Positions 20,918-29,612 of a stretch of 64,000 bases of DNA are shown piece by piece. Within the stretch, counting starts at the first letter, position 1; every line of letters begins with the position of its first letter. The stretch is from CAYUWG01 sp964448285 (GTDB lineage Bacteria; Bacteroidota; Ignavibacteria; SZUA-365). A program made the translations under genes and the position numbers. The stretch spans positions 1-64,000 of the forward strand of contig CAYUWG010000009.1 of NCBI GenBank assembly GCA_964448285.1. The letters are read 5' to 3'. The notes under the pieces were generated by a model. That model had not been told where the DNA came from and ran no database searches. It worked only from the letters and a program-made list of their open reading frames with translations.

Positions 20918-22187
20918 TCGCTTCGCCGCGTTTCACCCTTCGGAAGCCTTCGCGGTTGAGGCGGACGCGCTGGATCCTCTTCGGCACTATCGCTCAAGAT
21001 TTTACATACCCCGGCATTCCGACGGCAATGATGCCATCTATCTCTGCGGTAATTCGCTTGGCCTTCAGCCGAAGACAACCGAGCGATACATTTTTGAAGA
21101 ACTCGAGGACTGGCGTTCGCTTGGAGTAGAAGGGCACGTTCATGCGCGACATCCCTGGTTGCCGTACCACGAATTTCTAACCGAGCAAACGGCTCGCCTT
21201 GTCGGCGCATTACCGCTTGAAGTTGTCGTCATGAACAACCTTACGGTCAATTTGCACTTGCTCATGATCTCCTTCTATCGACCGACGAAGGAGCGCTACA
21301 AGATCGTAATCGAGCAGAATGCATTTCCGTCGGACCAATACGCGGTGAAATCACAAGCGCGTTTTCATTGCTACGATGAGAACGACGCGATCATAGAGTT
21401 GCGTCCTCGCGAAGGTGAGCATACGATCAGAACCGACGACGTGATCGAGTTGCTCGAGCGCGAAGGAGATTCAATCGCACTCATCCTTCTCGGCGGAGTG
21501 AATTACTACACCGGACAGGCCTTCGAGATGGATCGCATCACCGAGGCCGGACATCGGAAAGGAATCGTTGTCGCATTCGACCTTGCACATGCTGCCGGAA
21601 ATCTTGTCCTCCGACTTCACGATTGGGACGTCGATTTCGCCGCATGGTGTTCGTACAAGTATCTCAATGCCGGGCCCGGAAGTACGGCTGGAGCGTTCGT
21701 CCATGAGCGTCATGCCTACCGAAAAGATATCCCACGTTTTGCCGGTTGGTGGGGACATGATAAAGCAAAACGCTTTCTCATGGGGCCGAACTTCGATCCC
21801 ATTCACGGCGCCGAAGGTTGGCAGTTGAGCAATCCTTCGATCTTCCCTCTCGCTGCACTCCGTGCTTCAATGGATATCTTCGATGAAGCAGGAATGGATG
21901 CACTCCGTGCGAAGTCCGAGCGTCTCACCGCATACACGGAATTTCTTCTATCACGCATCGAAAACCCGTCCTTCGCGATTCTGACGCCGTCGGATCCATT
22001 GCAGCGCGGCGCGCAGATTTCGATTCAAGTCGGAAGCGACAGGCGCGACATCTTCGACCGACTTGCGAACGCCGGTATCATTTGCGATTGGCGCGAACCT
22101 GATGTGATTCGCATTGCACCGGTTCCCCTGTACAACACGTTTTCCGACGTGTACCATTTTGTCCAAACTTTTTACTCTTCGTTATGA
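20910..22187 (+). CDS. kynU: Kynureninase
   Basis: I choose the ATG at 20910 (MTDRFAAFHPSEAF), which overlaps the preceding stop and gives 425 residues, the usual length. It is a fold-type I PLP enzyme: K250 in CSYKYLNAGPGS binds the cofactor, D224 and H227 lie in VAFDLAHAAGN, and the early block CGNSLGLQPK is typical. It splits 3-hydroxykynurenine (or kynurenine) to 3-hydroxyanthranilate (or anthranilate) and alanine. It overlaps kmo by ATGA, so these two successive enzymes are coupled. Confidence 0.97.
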   Translation: MTDRFAAFHPSEAFAVEADALDPLRHYRSRFYIPRHSDGNDAIYLCGNSLGLQPKTTERYIFEELEDWRSLGVEGHVHARHPWLPYHEFLTEQTARLVGALPLEVVVMNNLTVNLHLLMISFYRPTKERYKIVIEQNAFPSDQYAVKSQARFHCYDENDAIIELRPREGEHTIRTDDVIELLEREGDSIALILLGGVNYYTGQAFEMDRITEAGHRKGIVVAFDLAHAAGNLVLRLHDWDVDFAAWCSYKYLNAGPGSTAGAFVHERHAYRKDIPRFAGWWGHDKAKRFLMGPNFDPIHGAEGWQLSNPSIFPLAALRASMDIFDEAGMDALRAKSERLTAYTEFLLSRIENPSFAILTPSDPLQRGAQISIQVGSDRRDIFDRLANAGIICDWREPDVIRIAPVPLYNTFSDVYHFVQTFYSSL

Positions 22188-23563
22188 AAATGTCATCGAC
22201 CGATAAACCCATCATCCTCGTGGGCGCCGGACTTGCCGGTTCACTTCTCGCAATCTATCTCGCACGCAAGGGCTTTCACGTCGAGCTTTACGAACGGCGG
22301 CCGGACATGCGCAACACGAATATCAGCGCAGGCAAGTCCATCAATCTTGCGCTATCCGTGCGCGGGATTCATGCGCTCAAGGAAGTCGGCCTTTTCGATG
22401 AGATCTTCCCTCTTCTCATTCCCATGCGTGGAAGAATGATTCACTCGCTGAACGGTAAAACGACTTTTCAACGGTATGGACGGAAGGATGACGAGTACAT
22501 CAACTCTGTTTCCCGAGGGGAATTGAATAAACGTCTGATGAATCTCGCGGAATCCTATTCGCAGGTGAAGATCTTTTTCAACCATCGGTGCATCGGAATG
22601 AATTTCGATAGCAGCGAGGTCTTCTTTCGAAATGAAATCACCGGAGAAATTCTTTCGCGAACAGGAGAGACCGTCATGGGTACGGACGGCTCAACGTCGG
22701 CAATCCGCTTGGAGATGATGAAGGTCGAGCAGTTCAATTTCTCACAGCAGTACGAACGTCACGGCTACAAGGAATTAACGATACCTCCAGGCACGGACGG
22801 CAGCTTCCGTATCGAGAAGAACGCTCTTCACATCTGGCCGCGCAAATCGTACATGCTCATCGCACTCCCAAATATCGACGGAACGTTTACCTGTACTCTG
22901 TTCCTTTCATACGAAAGCACTCCGGGATTCGATCGTCTCACGGACGAGCGAGCAGTGATGCGATTTTTCCGCGAGCAGTTCAGCGACGCGGTTCCAGTGA
23001 TGCCGACGCTCATCGAAGATTTCTTCGGCAATCCGACCGGTACACTGATGACCATTGCGTGCGACCCGTGGTACGTTGAGGATAAGGTCGTCCTTCTCGG
23101 TGATGCATGCCATGCCATGGTACCGTTTTTCGGACAGGGAATGAACTGCGCATTCGAAGATTGCTCGACGTTGAACCGCATCATCGAGAAGCATGGGAGG
23201 AATTGGGCAACGGTGTATCGCGAATTTTTCTCCGCACGAAAGGTGAACGCCGATGCGATTTGCCAGATGGCACGCGACAACTTCATCGAAATGCGCGACA
23301 GTGTCGCAGATGCCCATTTCCTGTTCAAGAAGGAAGTGAGCCTTGCATTGGAAGAACGATTTCCGGATCGCTTCATTCCGAAGTACTCTATGGTTTCCTT
23401 CCATCGAATACCCTACTCCATCGCCTTGAAGCGCGGAATCGTTCAGGAACGAATACTCGATGCGCTCTGCAACGGCATTCACTCAATCGAAGATCTCGAT
23501 TGGCGCACAGCCGAAAAACTCATCACCGAATCACTCACCACTATTCACGAACCGGAAGACTGA
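22184..23563 (+). CDS. kmo: Kynurenine 3-monooxygenase
   Basis: A 459-residue flavoprotein hydroxylase. The N-terminal FAD-binding motif is VGAGLAGSLLA, followed by the ELYERRPD strand end; the second FAD block is GDACHAMVPFFGQGMN, which is nearly diagnostic for KMO. The C-terminal 60 residues are the membrane-associated region seen in family members. It uses NADPH and O2 to make 3-hydroxykynurenine. The gene lies between kynU (4-bp overlap) and the TDO gene (1-bp gap). Confidence 0.97.
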   Translation: MKMSSTDKPIILVGAGLAGSLLAIYLARKGFHVELYERRPDMRNTNISAGKSINLALSVRGIHALKEVGLFDEIFPLLIPMRGRMIHSLNGKTTFQRYGRKDDEYINSVSRGELNKRLMNLAESYSQVKIFFNHRCIGMNFDSSEVFFRNEITGEILSRTGETVMGTDGSTSAIRLEMMKVEQFNFSQQYERHGYKELTIPPGTDGSFRIEKNALHIWPRKSYMLIALPNIDGTFTCTLFLSYESTPGFDRLTDERAVMRFFREQFSDAVPVMPTLIEDFFGNPTGTLMTIACDPWYVEDKVVLLGDACHAMVPFFGQGMNCAFEDCSTLNRIIEKHGRNWATVYREFFSARKVNADAICQMARDNFIEMRDSVADAHFLFKKEVSLALEERFPDRFIPKYSMVSFHRIPYSIALKRGIVQERILDALCNGIHSIEDLDWRTAEKLITESLTTIHEPED

Positions 23564-23564
23564 C

Positions 23565-24647
23565 ATGAGCACTCCCATGTACTACGCCGATTACCTTGGC
23601 CTCGATAGCATTCTGAACGCCCAGCACATGAAGAGCGTCGAATTGGGAACGCCCGCGCACGATGAGATGCTGTTCATCATCATCCATCAGACGTACGAGT
23701 TGTGGTTCAAACAAATCCTCCACGAACTGGACTCCGTGCTCGACATGTTCGAGCGTGATACCGTCGATGAAAAAAGCATCGGCATAGCCGTTGCGCGATT
23801 ACGCCGCGTCACGGAAATCCAGAAGATTCTCATCGACCAGTTGCGCGTGCTCGAAACGATGACGCCGCTCGATTTTCTTGACTTCCGCGACGTGCTCGTA
23901 CCGGCTTCGGGATTTCAGAGTTTTCAATTCCGCCTTGTCGAAAACAAACTCGGCTTGCGGCCCGAGCAGCGCTTGCTCTATAACAAATTCAGTTACCACA
24001 CGCGATTGACGGATGAGCATCGTCGAATCATGGAAGAATCCGAGCGCGGTCCGAACCTCTTCAAGGCAATCGAGCGATGGCTCGAACGAACGCCCTTCCT
24101 CGAAGTGGAGGACTTTCGTTTCGATAATGCTTACCGCGATGCCGTCAAACGTATGCTCGATCGTGATGAAAAACTGATCGCCGATAATCCGACGTTGAAC
24201 GAGGATGAGAAGCACATGCAGCTCGAAGGTTTGACGCTCACGCGCGAACACTTCGAAGCGCTATTCGATCCGGAAAAGTATGAGGAACTCGAGCGGAAAG
24301 GATTGCGTCGTTTGTCTTTCCGGGCAACGCAGGCAGCGATACTCATTGCGCTCTATCGCGATCAACCGATCCTTCAACTCCCATACAGGTTGATCGAGGC
24401 TCTTATCGATATGGACGAGCTTTTCACGACTTGGCGTTATCGTCACGCACTGATGGTCCTCCGTATGATCGGATCCAAAATCGGTACAGGCGGCTCATCC
24501 GGCCATCATTACCTCAAAGAGACCGCTGACACACACAAAGTCTTTTCCGACCTGACGAACCTTTCGACATTTCTGATCCCACGAAAAGAAATTCCGCCGC
24601 TTCCTTCGCACGTCGAACGAAGTCTGGGTTTCTTCTACACGTCATGA
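23565..24647 (+). CDS. kynA: Tryptophan 2,3-dioxygenase
   Basis: The ATG at 23565 (MSTPMYYADYLGLD) gives 360 residues, near the usual TDO size. Family blocks are all present: HQTYELWFKQILHELDSV near the start with the substrate-binding histidine, FQSFQFR, the WRYRHALMVLRMIG helix that carries the haem histidine, and GTGGSSGHHYL. It opens the indole ring of tryptophan to N-formylkynurenine, the entry step of the route, yet it is the last kynurenine gene in the operon. Its stop overlaps the rsmB start (ATGA). Confidence 0.98.
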   Translation: MSTPMYYADYLGLDSILNAQHMKSVELGTPAHDEMLFIIIHQTYELWFKQILHELDSVLDMFERDTVDEKSIGIAVARLRRVTEIQKILIDQLRVLETMTPLDFLDFRDVLVPASGFQSFQFRLVENKLGLRPEQRLLYNKFSYHTRLTDEHRRIMEESERGPNLFKAIERWLERTPFLEVEDFRFDNAYRDAVKRMLDRDEKLIADNPTLNEDEKHMQLEGLTLTREHFEALFDPEKYEELERKGLRRLSFRATQAAILIALYRDQPILQLPYRLIEALIDMDELFTTWRYRHALMVLRMIGSKIGTGGSSGHHYLKETADTHKVFSDLTNLSTFLIPRKEIPPLPSHVERSLGFFYTS

Positions 24648-26005
24648 CGCCGTTGCGCGCCGGGACGGTGTTTCGAAACACGGTCGAATTATTCCGGCTG
24701 ATTTCGAAAACACAGCACCCTCCTTCTGCTCTCGCCTCGGAATACTTTCAGAGAAAAAAACATCTCACTTCTGAAGAAAGACGGAGCATCTCATCGTTCG
24801 CGTTTGCAGCCCTGCGAAATGCACTCTTGCTCTCATGGCTTGCGAAGGAATGTGGAATACGTGAATCAAAGAGCGTGGAAATTGCGCTCCTGCACATCGT
24901 CGCTGAAGAACTCGATCTGAAATTCGATGAGAGACTTCGTGAAACAAGCAGGCTGATTTTTTTTGAAGCATCCCAGGAAGAAAGGCTCAACGCACTCGAC
25001 ATCGAGAGACAGGCGAAGGAAAAACTTGAAGTTCTGCAGGGCGATGTCGCAGTGAGCATTGAGAGCGCGGAACCTCACGCGATGAAGTTGATCTCGACGC
25101 TGACATCCATGCCTCGGTGGATTCTTGAAGCAAGCGGAATCCCGGATCTCACTGATGCACTCATGTTCGGGAAGGCATTCCAAAGAGATGCGCCCGTGTG
25201 TTTGCGGGCGGAGTTGTCATTGGTGAACAGAGTGGAATTGCAAACGATGTTGCGCGATGAAGGGATCGCTACACGGAACGGTTCACTCTCTCCTGCGGCA
25301 CTCGTGTTGGATGATCGCGCGAACCTGTCGGTAAGCGAGTGCTATCGGCGCGGTTTGTTTGAAATTCAGGATGAAGCGAGTCAGTTGGTCGCGTATGCCG
25401 TTTCCCCTCGACGCGATTGGCGCATACTCGATGCTTGCGCCGGCGCTGGCGGAAAAACTCTCCACCTTTGCGACCTCATGCATGACAGCGGCGAAATCAT
25501 TGCGACCGACACTGAGTCGAAGCGTCTTTCCAGTTTGCAGCGGCGTGCCGGAAAGGTTGGATTCACTTCGATCCAAACGATTCCACAGCACGTTCTGCAA
25601 CGCGACGCGGCACGACCCGATCGCTTCGATGCGGTGCTTGTCGATGCCCCATGTTCCGGCATCGGAACTGCGCGTCGCAATCCGAGAATGAAGTACCGAC
25701 TTACCCCGAAGTTGCTTGAGCGGCTCACTCGCAAGCAAAGCGAGCTTATCGATCAGTTCTCAAACTTCGTGAAGCCGGGAGGCGTTCTCGTCTATTCGAC
25801 CTGTTCTTTCCTTCCGCAAGAGAATGATGTGATTATCGCGCGCTTTCTCGAGGGACACCGGGAGTTCGTATCGGAAGACCTCGCCGATGTCTTCAGCACG
25901 CAAGGGATCACTCTCCCATTTCTAAAGGGCTTCTCTCATATCACGTTATTACCATCCATCCATCAGACGGATGGATTCTTCATCGCAAGGATGCGCAGAT
26001 TGTGA
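24644..26005 (+). CDS. rsmB: 16S rRNA m5C967 methyltransferase RsmB
   Basis: The 453-residue protein has an N-terminal NusB-like RNA-binding part (about 1-150) and a C-terminal SAM-dependent methyltransferase. SAM motif I is LDACAGAGGKT, and the two cysteines of m5C enzymes are in VDAPCSGIGTARRNP and YSTCSF. It modifies cytosine 967 of 16S rRNA before ribosome assembly. It is translationally coupled to the TDO gene by ATGA, an unusual place for a housekeeping gene. The Fmu-type length and motifs exclude the shorter RsmF-like relatives. Confidence 0.94.
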   Translation: MTPLRAGTVFRNTVELFRLISKTQHPPSALASEYFQRKKHLTSEERRSISSFAFAALRNALLLSWLAKECGIRESKSVEIALLHIVAEELDLKFDERLRETSRLIFFEASQEERLNALDIERQAKEKLEVLQGDVAVSIESAEPHAMKLISTLTSMPRWILEASGIPDLTDALMFGKAFQRDAPVCLRAELSLVNRVELQTMLRDEGIATRNGSLSPAALVLDDRANLSVSECYRRGLFEIQDEASQLVAYAVSPRRDWRILDACAGAGGKTLHLCDLMHDSGEIIATDTESKRLSSLQRRAGKVGFTSIQTIPQHVLQRDAARPDRFDAVLVDAPCSGIGTARRNPRMKYRLTPKLLERLTRKQSELIDQFSNFVKPGGVLVYSTCSFLPQENDVIIARFLEGHREFVSEDLADVFSTQGITLPFLKGFSHITLLPSIHQTDGFFIARMRRL

Positions 26006-26463
26006 TAGTGCGAACTGCGCTGAACCGGAAAGATTTCTTTTCGCTGTACTCTCTTCTCATCGCGACGAGTCTTTTATGTGCTTGCGAACGATATGCTTCA
26101 GATGGTGAAAGGATCTATTTCACAGGGAGAAACGACGAGGGTGGTTTGATACAAGCCATCGTCGATCGCAGCGGTTTGAAAGATCGGGAAACGGAAATCA
26201 CCTGTGCGTTGTGCCACGGAAACGACCGAAAAGGACGCAGGAATCCCATCCCGGAATTCGGTCCGTTTCTCGCTCCCTCGCTCACACGGGAAAGCCTTCT
26301 CAAAAACAGCAGAAAAAGGCCGGCTTATGATCGTGCTTCGCTCGCAAAGTCTATTCATCTTGGAAAATCATCATCAGGGAAAGCGCTGCATCACCCCATG
26401 CCGCGTTGGCAACTCAGCGACCGGGACATGGACGCACTTATCCGTTATCTCTTCGACGAGTAA
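26002..26463 (+). CDS. Mono-haem c-type cytochrome lipoprotein
   Basis: It starts at GTG overlapping the rsmB stop. The 153-residue product has a hydrophobic leader ending in a lipobox-like LCAC, so it is probably anchored in the envelope. A single haem site CALCH is followed by a conserved methionine candidate in HHPMPRW and a C-terminal helix (DMDALIRYLFDE), the usual small cytochrome c plan. It would carry electrons outside the cytoplasm. The last 26 bp overlap the convergent methyltransferase gene. No partner oxidase is nearby. Confidence 0.85.
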   Translation: MIVRTALNRKDFFSLYSLLIATSLLCACERYASDGERIYFTGRNDEGGLIQAIVDRSGLKDRETEITCALCHGNDRKGRRNPIPEFGPFLAPSLTRESLLKNSRKRPAYDRASLAKSIHLGKSSSGKALHHPMPRWQLSDRDMDALIRYLFDE

Positions 26464-27073
26464 GCAGTTTTCCGATTCGCAACAATGATGGGATCAGCAT
26501 AGGCACTTCCTTCTGATAGTCTTCATACTGTTCACCTCTTTCATCGACAAGCTTCTTTTCTTCGATGAAGGTTCCGATGATGAGATAGATGATGAAGACC
26601 GCTCGGACGATCGTGTTAGCGACCGTGAAGTCGGCATAAGTCAGGAGAAAAACTATGCCGCCGATATAGTACGGGTGGCGCACAATTTCGTGGATTCCTC
26701 CTCTCGAGAAGCGCGGTTGCGATTGTGGTTTCCCTTGTAAAAAATCCTTCGCCTGCTGTATTCCAAAGAAGAATCGCTGATTGTATCGACGAGCCGCGAA
26801 GAAAAAGATAATGAGGGATAAGAGAAGAACAGACCATCGAACGACTGACCACATTCCGTCGAAGCGAAAGAGCGTTTCATTCGGCGCATTCTGCATCAGC
26901 CCCACGACGGGGATTAACGTAGCGATACTAAGAATCGAGTACAGCAACCGATGGAGAGCGCTCGCCTCTCCGAATTTCTTCGTCACGAAACCCATGAATG
27001 AGCGGGATATGAGAGCGCTATGGATGACACACCAGAGAGTGGCGACAACTCCGAGTGTGAGATACGCTGTCAT
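26438..27073 (-). CDS. ICMT/PEMT-like integral membrane methyltransferase
   Basis: A 211-residue protein with about five membrane helices. The C-terminal half has the signature of the isoprenylcysteine carboxyl methyltransferase/phospholipid methyltransferase superfamily: HEIVRHPYYIGGIVF with the RHPxY motif, then a helix followed by IEEKKLVDERGEQYEDYQKEVP. These enzymes methylate small membrane-associated acceptors using SAM. In bacteria the acceptor is rarely known. It shares its start region with the stop of the upstream gene and is the last gene of the five-gene minus-strand operon. Confidence 0.82.
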   Translation of the reverse strand: MTAYLTLGVVATLWCVIHSALISRSFMGFVTKKFGEASALHRLLYSILSIATLIPVVGLMQNAPNETLFRFDGMWSVVRWSVLLLSLIIFFFAARRYNQRFFFGIQQAKDFLQGKPQSQPRFSRGGIHEIVRHPYYIGGIVFLLTYADFTVANTIVRAVFIIYLIIGTFIEEKKLVDERGEQYEDYQKEVPMLIPSLLRIGKLLTRRRDNG

Positions 27074-27561
27074 TATCGTTTGAAATGGAAACGCACAGTA
27101 CTACGAACGTTTCCTTGATCGTCCATGATCGTCGTGATGATGGAAAAAGTCTTGGGAGATTCCCATTCCAGAATACCCGATTCACGCGAACCATCCGATG
27201 CATCAAATTCATGTTGCCAGTGCTTCCCCTTGCCTTCGCGAACTCCCCACCAACTCACACCGCTGTTATCGAATCGATAGACAGAGAAACGCTCTACTCC
27301 GGCAATGCCGATAATCAATCGCTCCTGCAAGTGTGGATACGCTTCCCGCCCGCTTCGATACGCAAGGAGATCCCATTGCTGAAAACTCTCACTAAGGATC
27401 CAATAGCATTGCAGTTCCGCGTGTAAGGATTCGTCGTTGATTTCGGCTGTCCCTTTCCAATTGCCGGTAAAAGCGTCAAGCTCAGTTTTTCCCCGCTGTT
27501 GAGCATCGACCGCGCAATTGAGAGCAAGGAAAATGGTGACGAAGGATAAGCTCCTTCTCAT
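27073..27561 (-). CDS. Small exported protein, lipocalin-like (DUF1579-type) fold suspected
   Basis: The 162-residue product has a signal peptide (about 1-20) and a beta-rich body that begins FTGNWKGTAEI and ends STVRFHFKR, with alternating hydrophobic strands as in the DUF1579/lipocalin-like group. I do not recognise it firmly. It sits between the Rieske gene (4-bp overlap) and the methyltransferase gene (1-bp overlap), so it is made with them. A ligand-binding or chaperone role outside the cytoplasm is possible but not shown. Confidence 0.7.
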   Translation of the reverse strand: MRRSLSFVTIFLALNCAVDAQQRGKTELDAFTGNWKGTAEINDESLHAELQCYWILSESFQQWDLLAYRSGREAYPHLQERLIIGIAGVERFSVYRFDNSGVSWWGVREGKGKHWQHEFDASDGSRESGILEWESPKTFSIITTIMDDQGNVRSTVRFHFKR

Positions 27562-28313
27562 CGAATCAACTGCATCCGTTTTGTCTCGACAAAGTGTCCG
27601 ACTCTCATCGTGTAATGATAAACGCCTGCCGGTAATCCGTTCGCATCGAATCGCACGGTATGGCGTCCGGGCTGTTGAAACGAATTCACGAGTGTCAGTA
27701 CCAGCTTCCCAACGGAATCGAAGACTTCGAGCTTCACTGTTGCCGCACTCCCGAGGATGTATCCGATTTCCGTCATCTCCTGAAATGGATTTGGACTGTT
27801 GTCGAACAACGCTATGGCTGTCGGTGCACTCAAATCGTCTGCTGAAGTGAGATTCCAGTTCTGGTCTCCGGGAAGGTTCAATACGGTGAGAACGTCTCCT
27901 TCGAGGGAGGTTGGATATGAGATCAACGGCCCGGGTGTTGGGCCGGCGAGGCGCTCACCTTTCGCATTGAACTCCGAACCATGACATGGGCAAACGAACT
28001 TGACGCCATTGTATTTCCCCACCTGACATTGGTTGTGAGGACATTCCTTCGCTAAGGCCGACACTGTCGTCGAATCGACGCGCACGAGGGCGAGCGGATA
28101 GAAACTCGGCATGAGTCCCTGAATTCCCGGGACAACTGCATTCGTTATTTCCACTGTGCCGTTGACTTGTTGTAGTGCAACGAATCGTGAATCCTGAAGA
28201 CTGATACGCAGCGTTGAGAGCAACGGCGATGCTGCACCAGTCAGCGACTCGTCAAGCACGATCAGCGAAATGCCCGATGCAATGACAGTTTTTATTGCCT
28301 GCCTTCGATTCAT
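27558..28313 (-). CDS. Exported Rieske 2Fe-2S protein with T9SS sorting domain
   Basis: The 251-residue protein starts with an RR-containing leader (NRRQAIK) resembling a Tat signal. The Rieske domain (about 35-147) has both cluster motifs, C91-P-H93 and C108-P-C-H111, with the disulfide-type cysteines C96 and C110 also present. Residues about 169-251 form a type A T9SS sorting domain (FDNSPNPFQE start, LPAGVYHYTM, basic end). A folded iron-sulfur protein sent by Tat and then by T9SS to the cell surface is the simplest reading. A strong GGAGG site precedes the ATG, which overlaps the LarA-like stop. Confidence 0.9.
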   Translation of the reverse strand: MNRRQAIKTVIASGISLIVLDESLTGAASPLLSTLRISLQDSRFVALQQVNGTVEITNAVVPGIQGLMPSFYPLALVRVDSTTVSALAKECPHNQCQVGKYNGVKFVCPCHGSEFNAKGERLAGPTPGPLISYPTSLEGDVLTVLNLPGDQNWNLTSADDLSAPTAIALFDNSPNPFQEMTEIGYILGSAATVKLEVFDSVGKLVLTLVNSFQQPGRHTVRFDANGLPAGVYHYTMRVGHFVETKRMQLIR

Positions 28314-29602
28314 ATAACCTCCGATGACGATGGTGAAAGAACGGGGAGAACCCGCGAGCCGTTCTCAATGACAAATGTCCGCGGATGATCCGGTAACAGG
28401 GTAACGACGGAATCGACAGCTGATTGAAGGGAGTTTTCATGTCGCATTCCAATCGACTCTACGTCCGACGGATCGAGTTGTGAGACGAGGTGAATCCTGT
28501 GCCGCCTCGTTTTCCTGAATACGGACAATGCCGTATGTGCATTCATCGAGTAGCTCGACAACATGGCGTCAACCATTTCTTCTTCGGAGTGATAGGAAAA
28601 CCATCGCATGAATTCCTTACTACCGATACCCTCCGGACATTGTGCGACGCAAATGATCACGCCGTTATCCTTCGTCGCGTAGTGCGCTTTATGAAGCGCT
28701 TTATGCGCTTGGATGAAGTTTATGTCTCTCGGAAATCCTCCGGCGCTCACTATCGTGCAATCAGCCAATCCATCGATATGCACGACGTTCGCTTCATGAA
28801 CGATTTCGCAACCTCTCCTATGCGCCTGGATGATATCCCCACAAACAGCCTGGTTGATGCGATTCGCGTCATCGATGATCGTTCCTATATAAAACGTCGG
28901 CGGGAAGAATTGCACTGCATCCATGATATCCTCGGCGACGGGATTCCCATCCACATTGCCATCACGGCACCGGGTATGAAAGTGTCCATCGGATGTGATG
29001 GTTCTTCTGTGATTCTCCGCGGCGCTGGAATATGAAGTACTTCCCGGTAACAAGAGCTTCGGTCCGCCACCGAAACCTGCAAAGTAGTGATGCACGATCG
29101 CACCGACAGCGATAACCCGGTCCGCAGACGTGACATGTTCGTTGATCCAAACGTCGGTGCCGAGAGCCGTCCTTCCAAGCAGGAAGTAGCGATCGAAACG
29201 ACGACACTCGTTTTCTGTGATTCGGTAGCGTTGCGCGATCTCCGCTCCGATAAGTCCGATGCGCTCTTCATCCGTTTGACCGGCATGCGTTCCGGTTGCA
29301 AAGAAAAGGGTTATTGCATCTGGGGGAATGCCGCAGCGTTCGATGCGTTCGAGTATAATCGGTAGGGCAACGCGTAAACCCGAAAGACGTGTTCTGTCAG
29401 GGATAACGACCGTTACCCTCTTCGCGGAAAAAAGAAATTCTTCGAGTGGTGGAGAGGCTATTGGATGATCAAGTGCATCCGAAATAACATCGGCTTCATC
29501 GTTGACGGTTAACTGACCGCTTGGATGAAGCCGATGAGAATGCCAGTGAGCCGGAAGTTCAACAGACTGCCGGGTAAAACCGTACGGCAGTTCGATCTTC
29601 AC
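28310..29602 (-). CDS. larA: LarA-like nickel-pincer (NPN) dependent racemase/epimerase
   Basis: The 430-residue DUF2088 protein keeps the catalytic set of lactate racemase: H106 (FATGTHAG), H172 (VHHYFAGFGGG), K182 (PKLLLPG) and H198 (ENHRR), at exactly the spacing of H108, H174, K184 and H200 in the Lactobacillus enzyme. It should therefore bind the nickel-pincer nucleotide cofactor and racemise or epimerise a 2-hydroxy acid. Homologues differ widely in substrate, so lactate is only one option. It starts at GTG, 10 bp after the NHL gene. The cofactor genes larB, larC and larE are not in the window. Confidence 0.88.
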   Translation of the reverse strand: MKIELPYGFTRQSVELPAHWHSHRLHPSGQLTVNDEADVISDALDHPIASPPLEEFLFSAKRVTVVIPDRTRLSGLRVALPIILERIERCGIPPDAITLFFATGTHAGQTDEERIGLIGAEIAQRYRITENECRRFDRYFLLGRTALGTDVWINEHVTSADRVIAVGAIVHHYFAGFGGGPKLLLPGSTSYSSAAENHRRTITSDGHFHTRCRDGNVDGNPVAEDIMDAVQFFPPTFYIGTIIDDANRINQAVCGDIIQAHRRGCEIVHEANVVHIDGLADCTIVSAGGFPRDINFIQAHKALHKAHYATKDNGVIICVAQCPEGIGSKEFMRWFSYHSEEEMVDAMLSSYSMNAHTALSVFRKTRRHRIHLVSQLDPSDVESIGMRHENSLQSAVDSVVTLLPDHPRTFVIENGSRVLPVLSPSSSEVI

Positions 29603-29612
29603 GACAAGGAAC

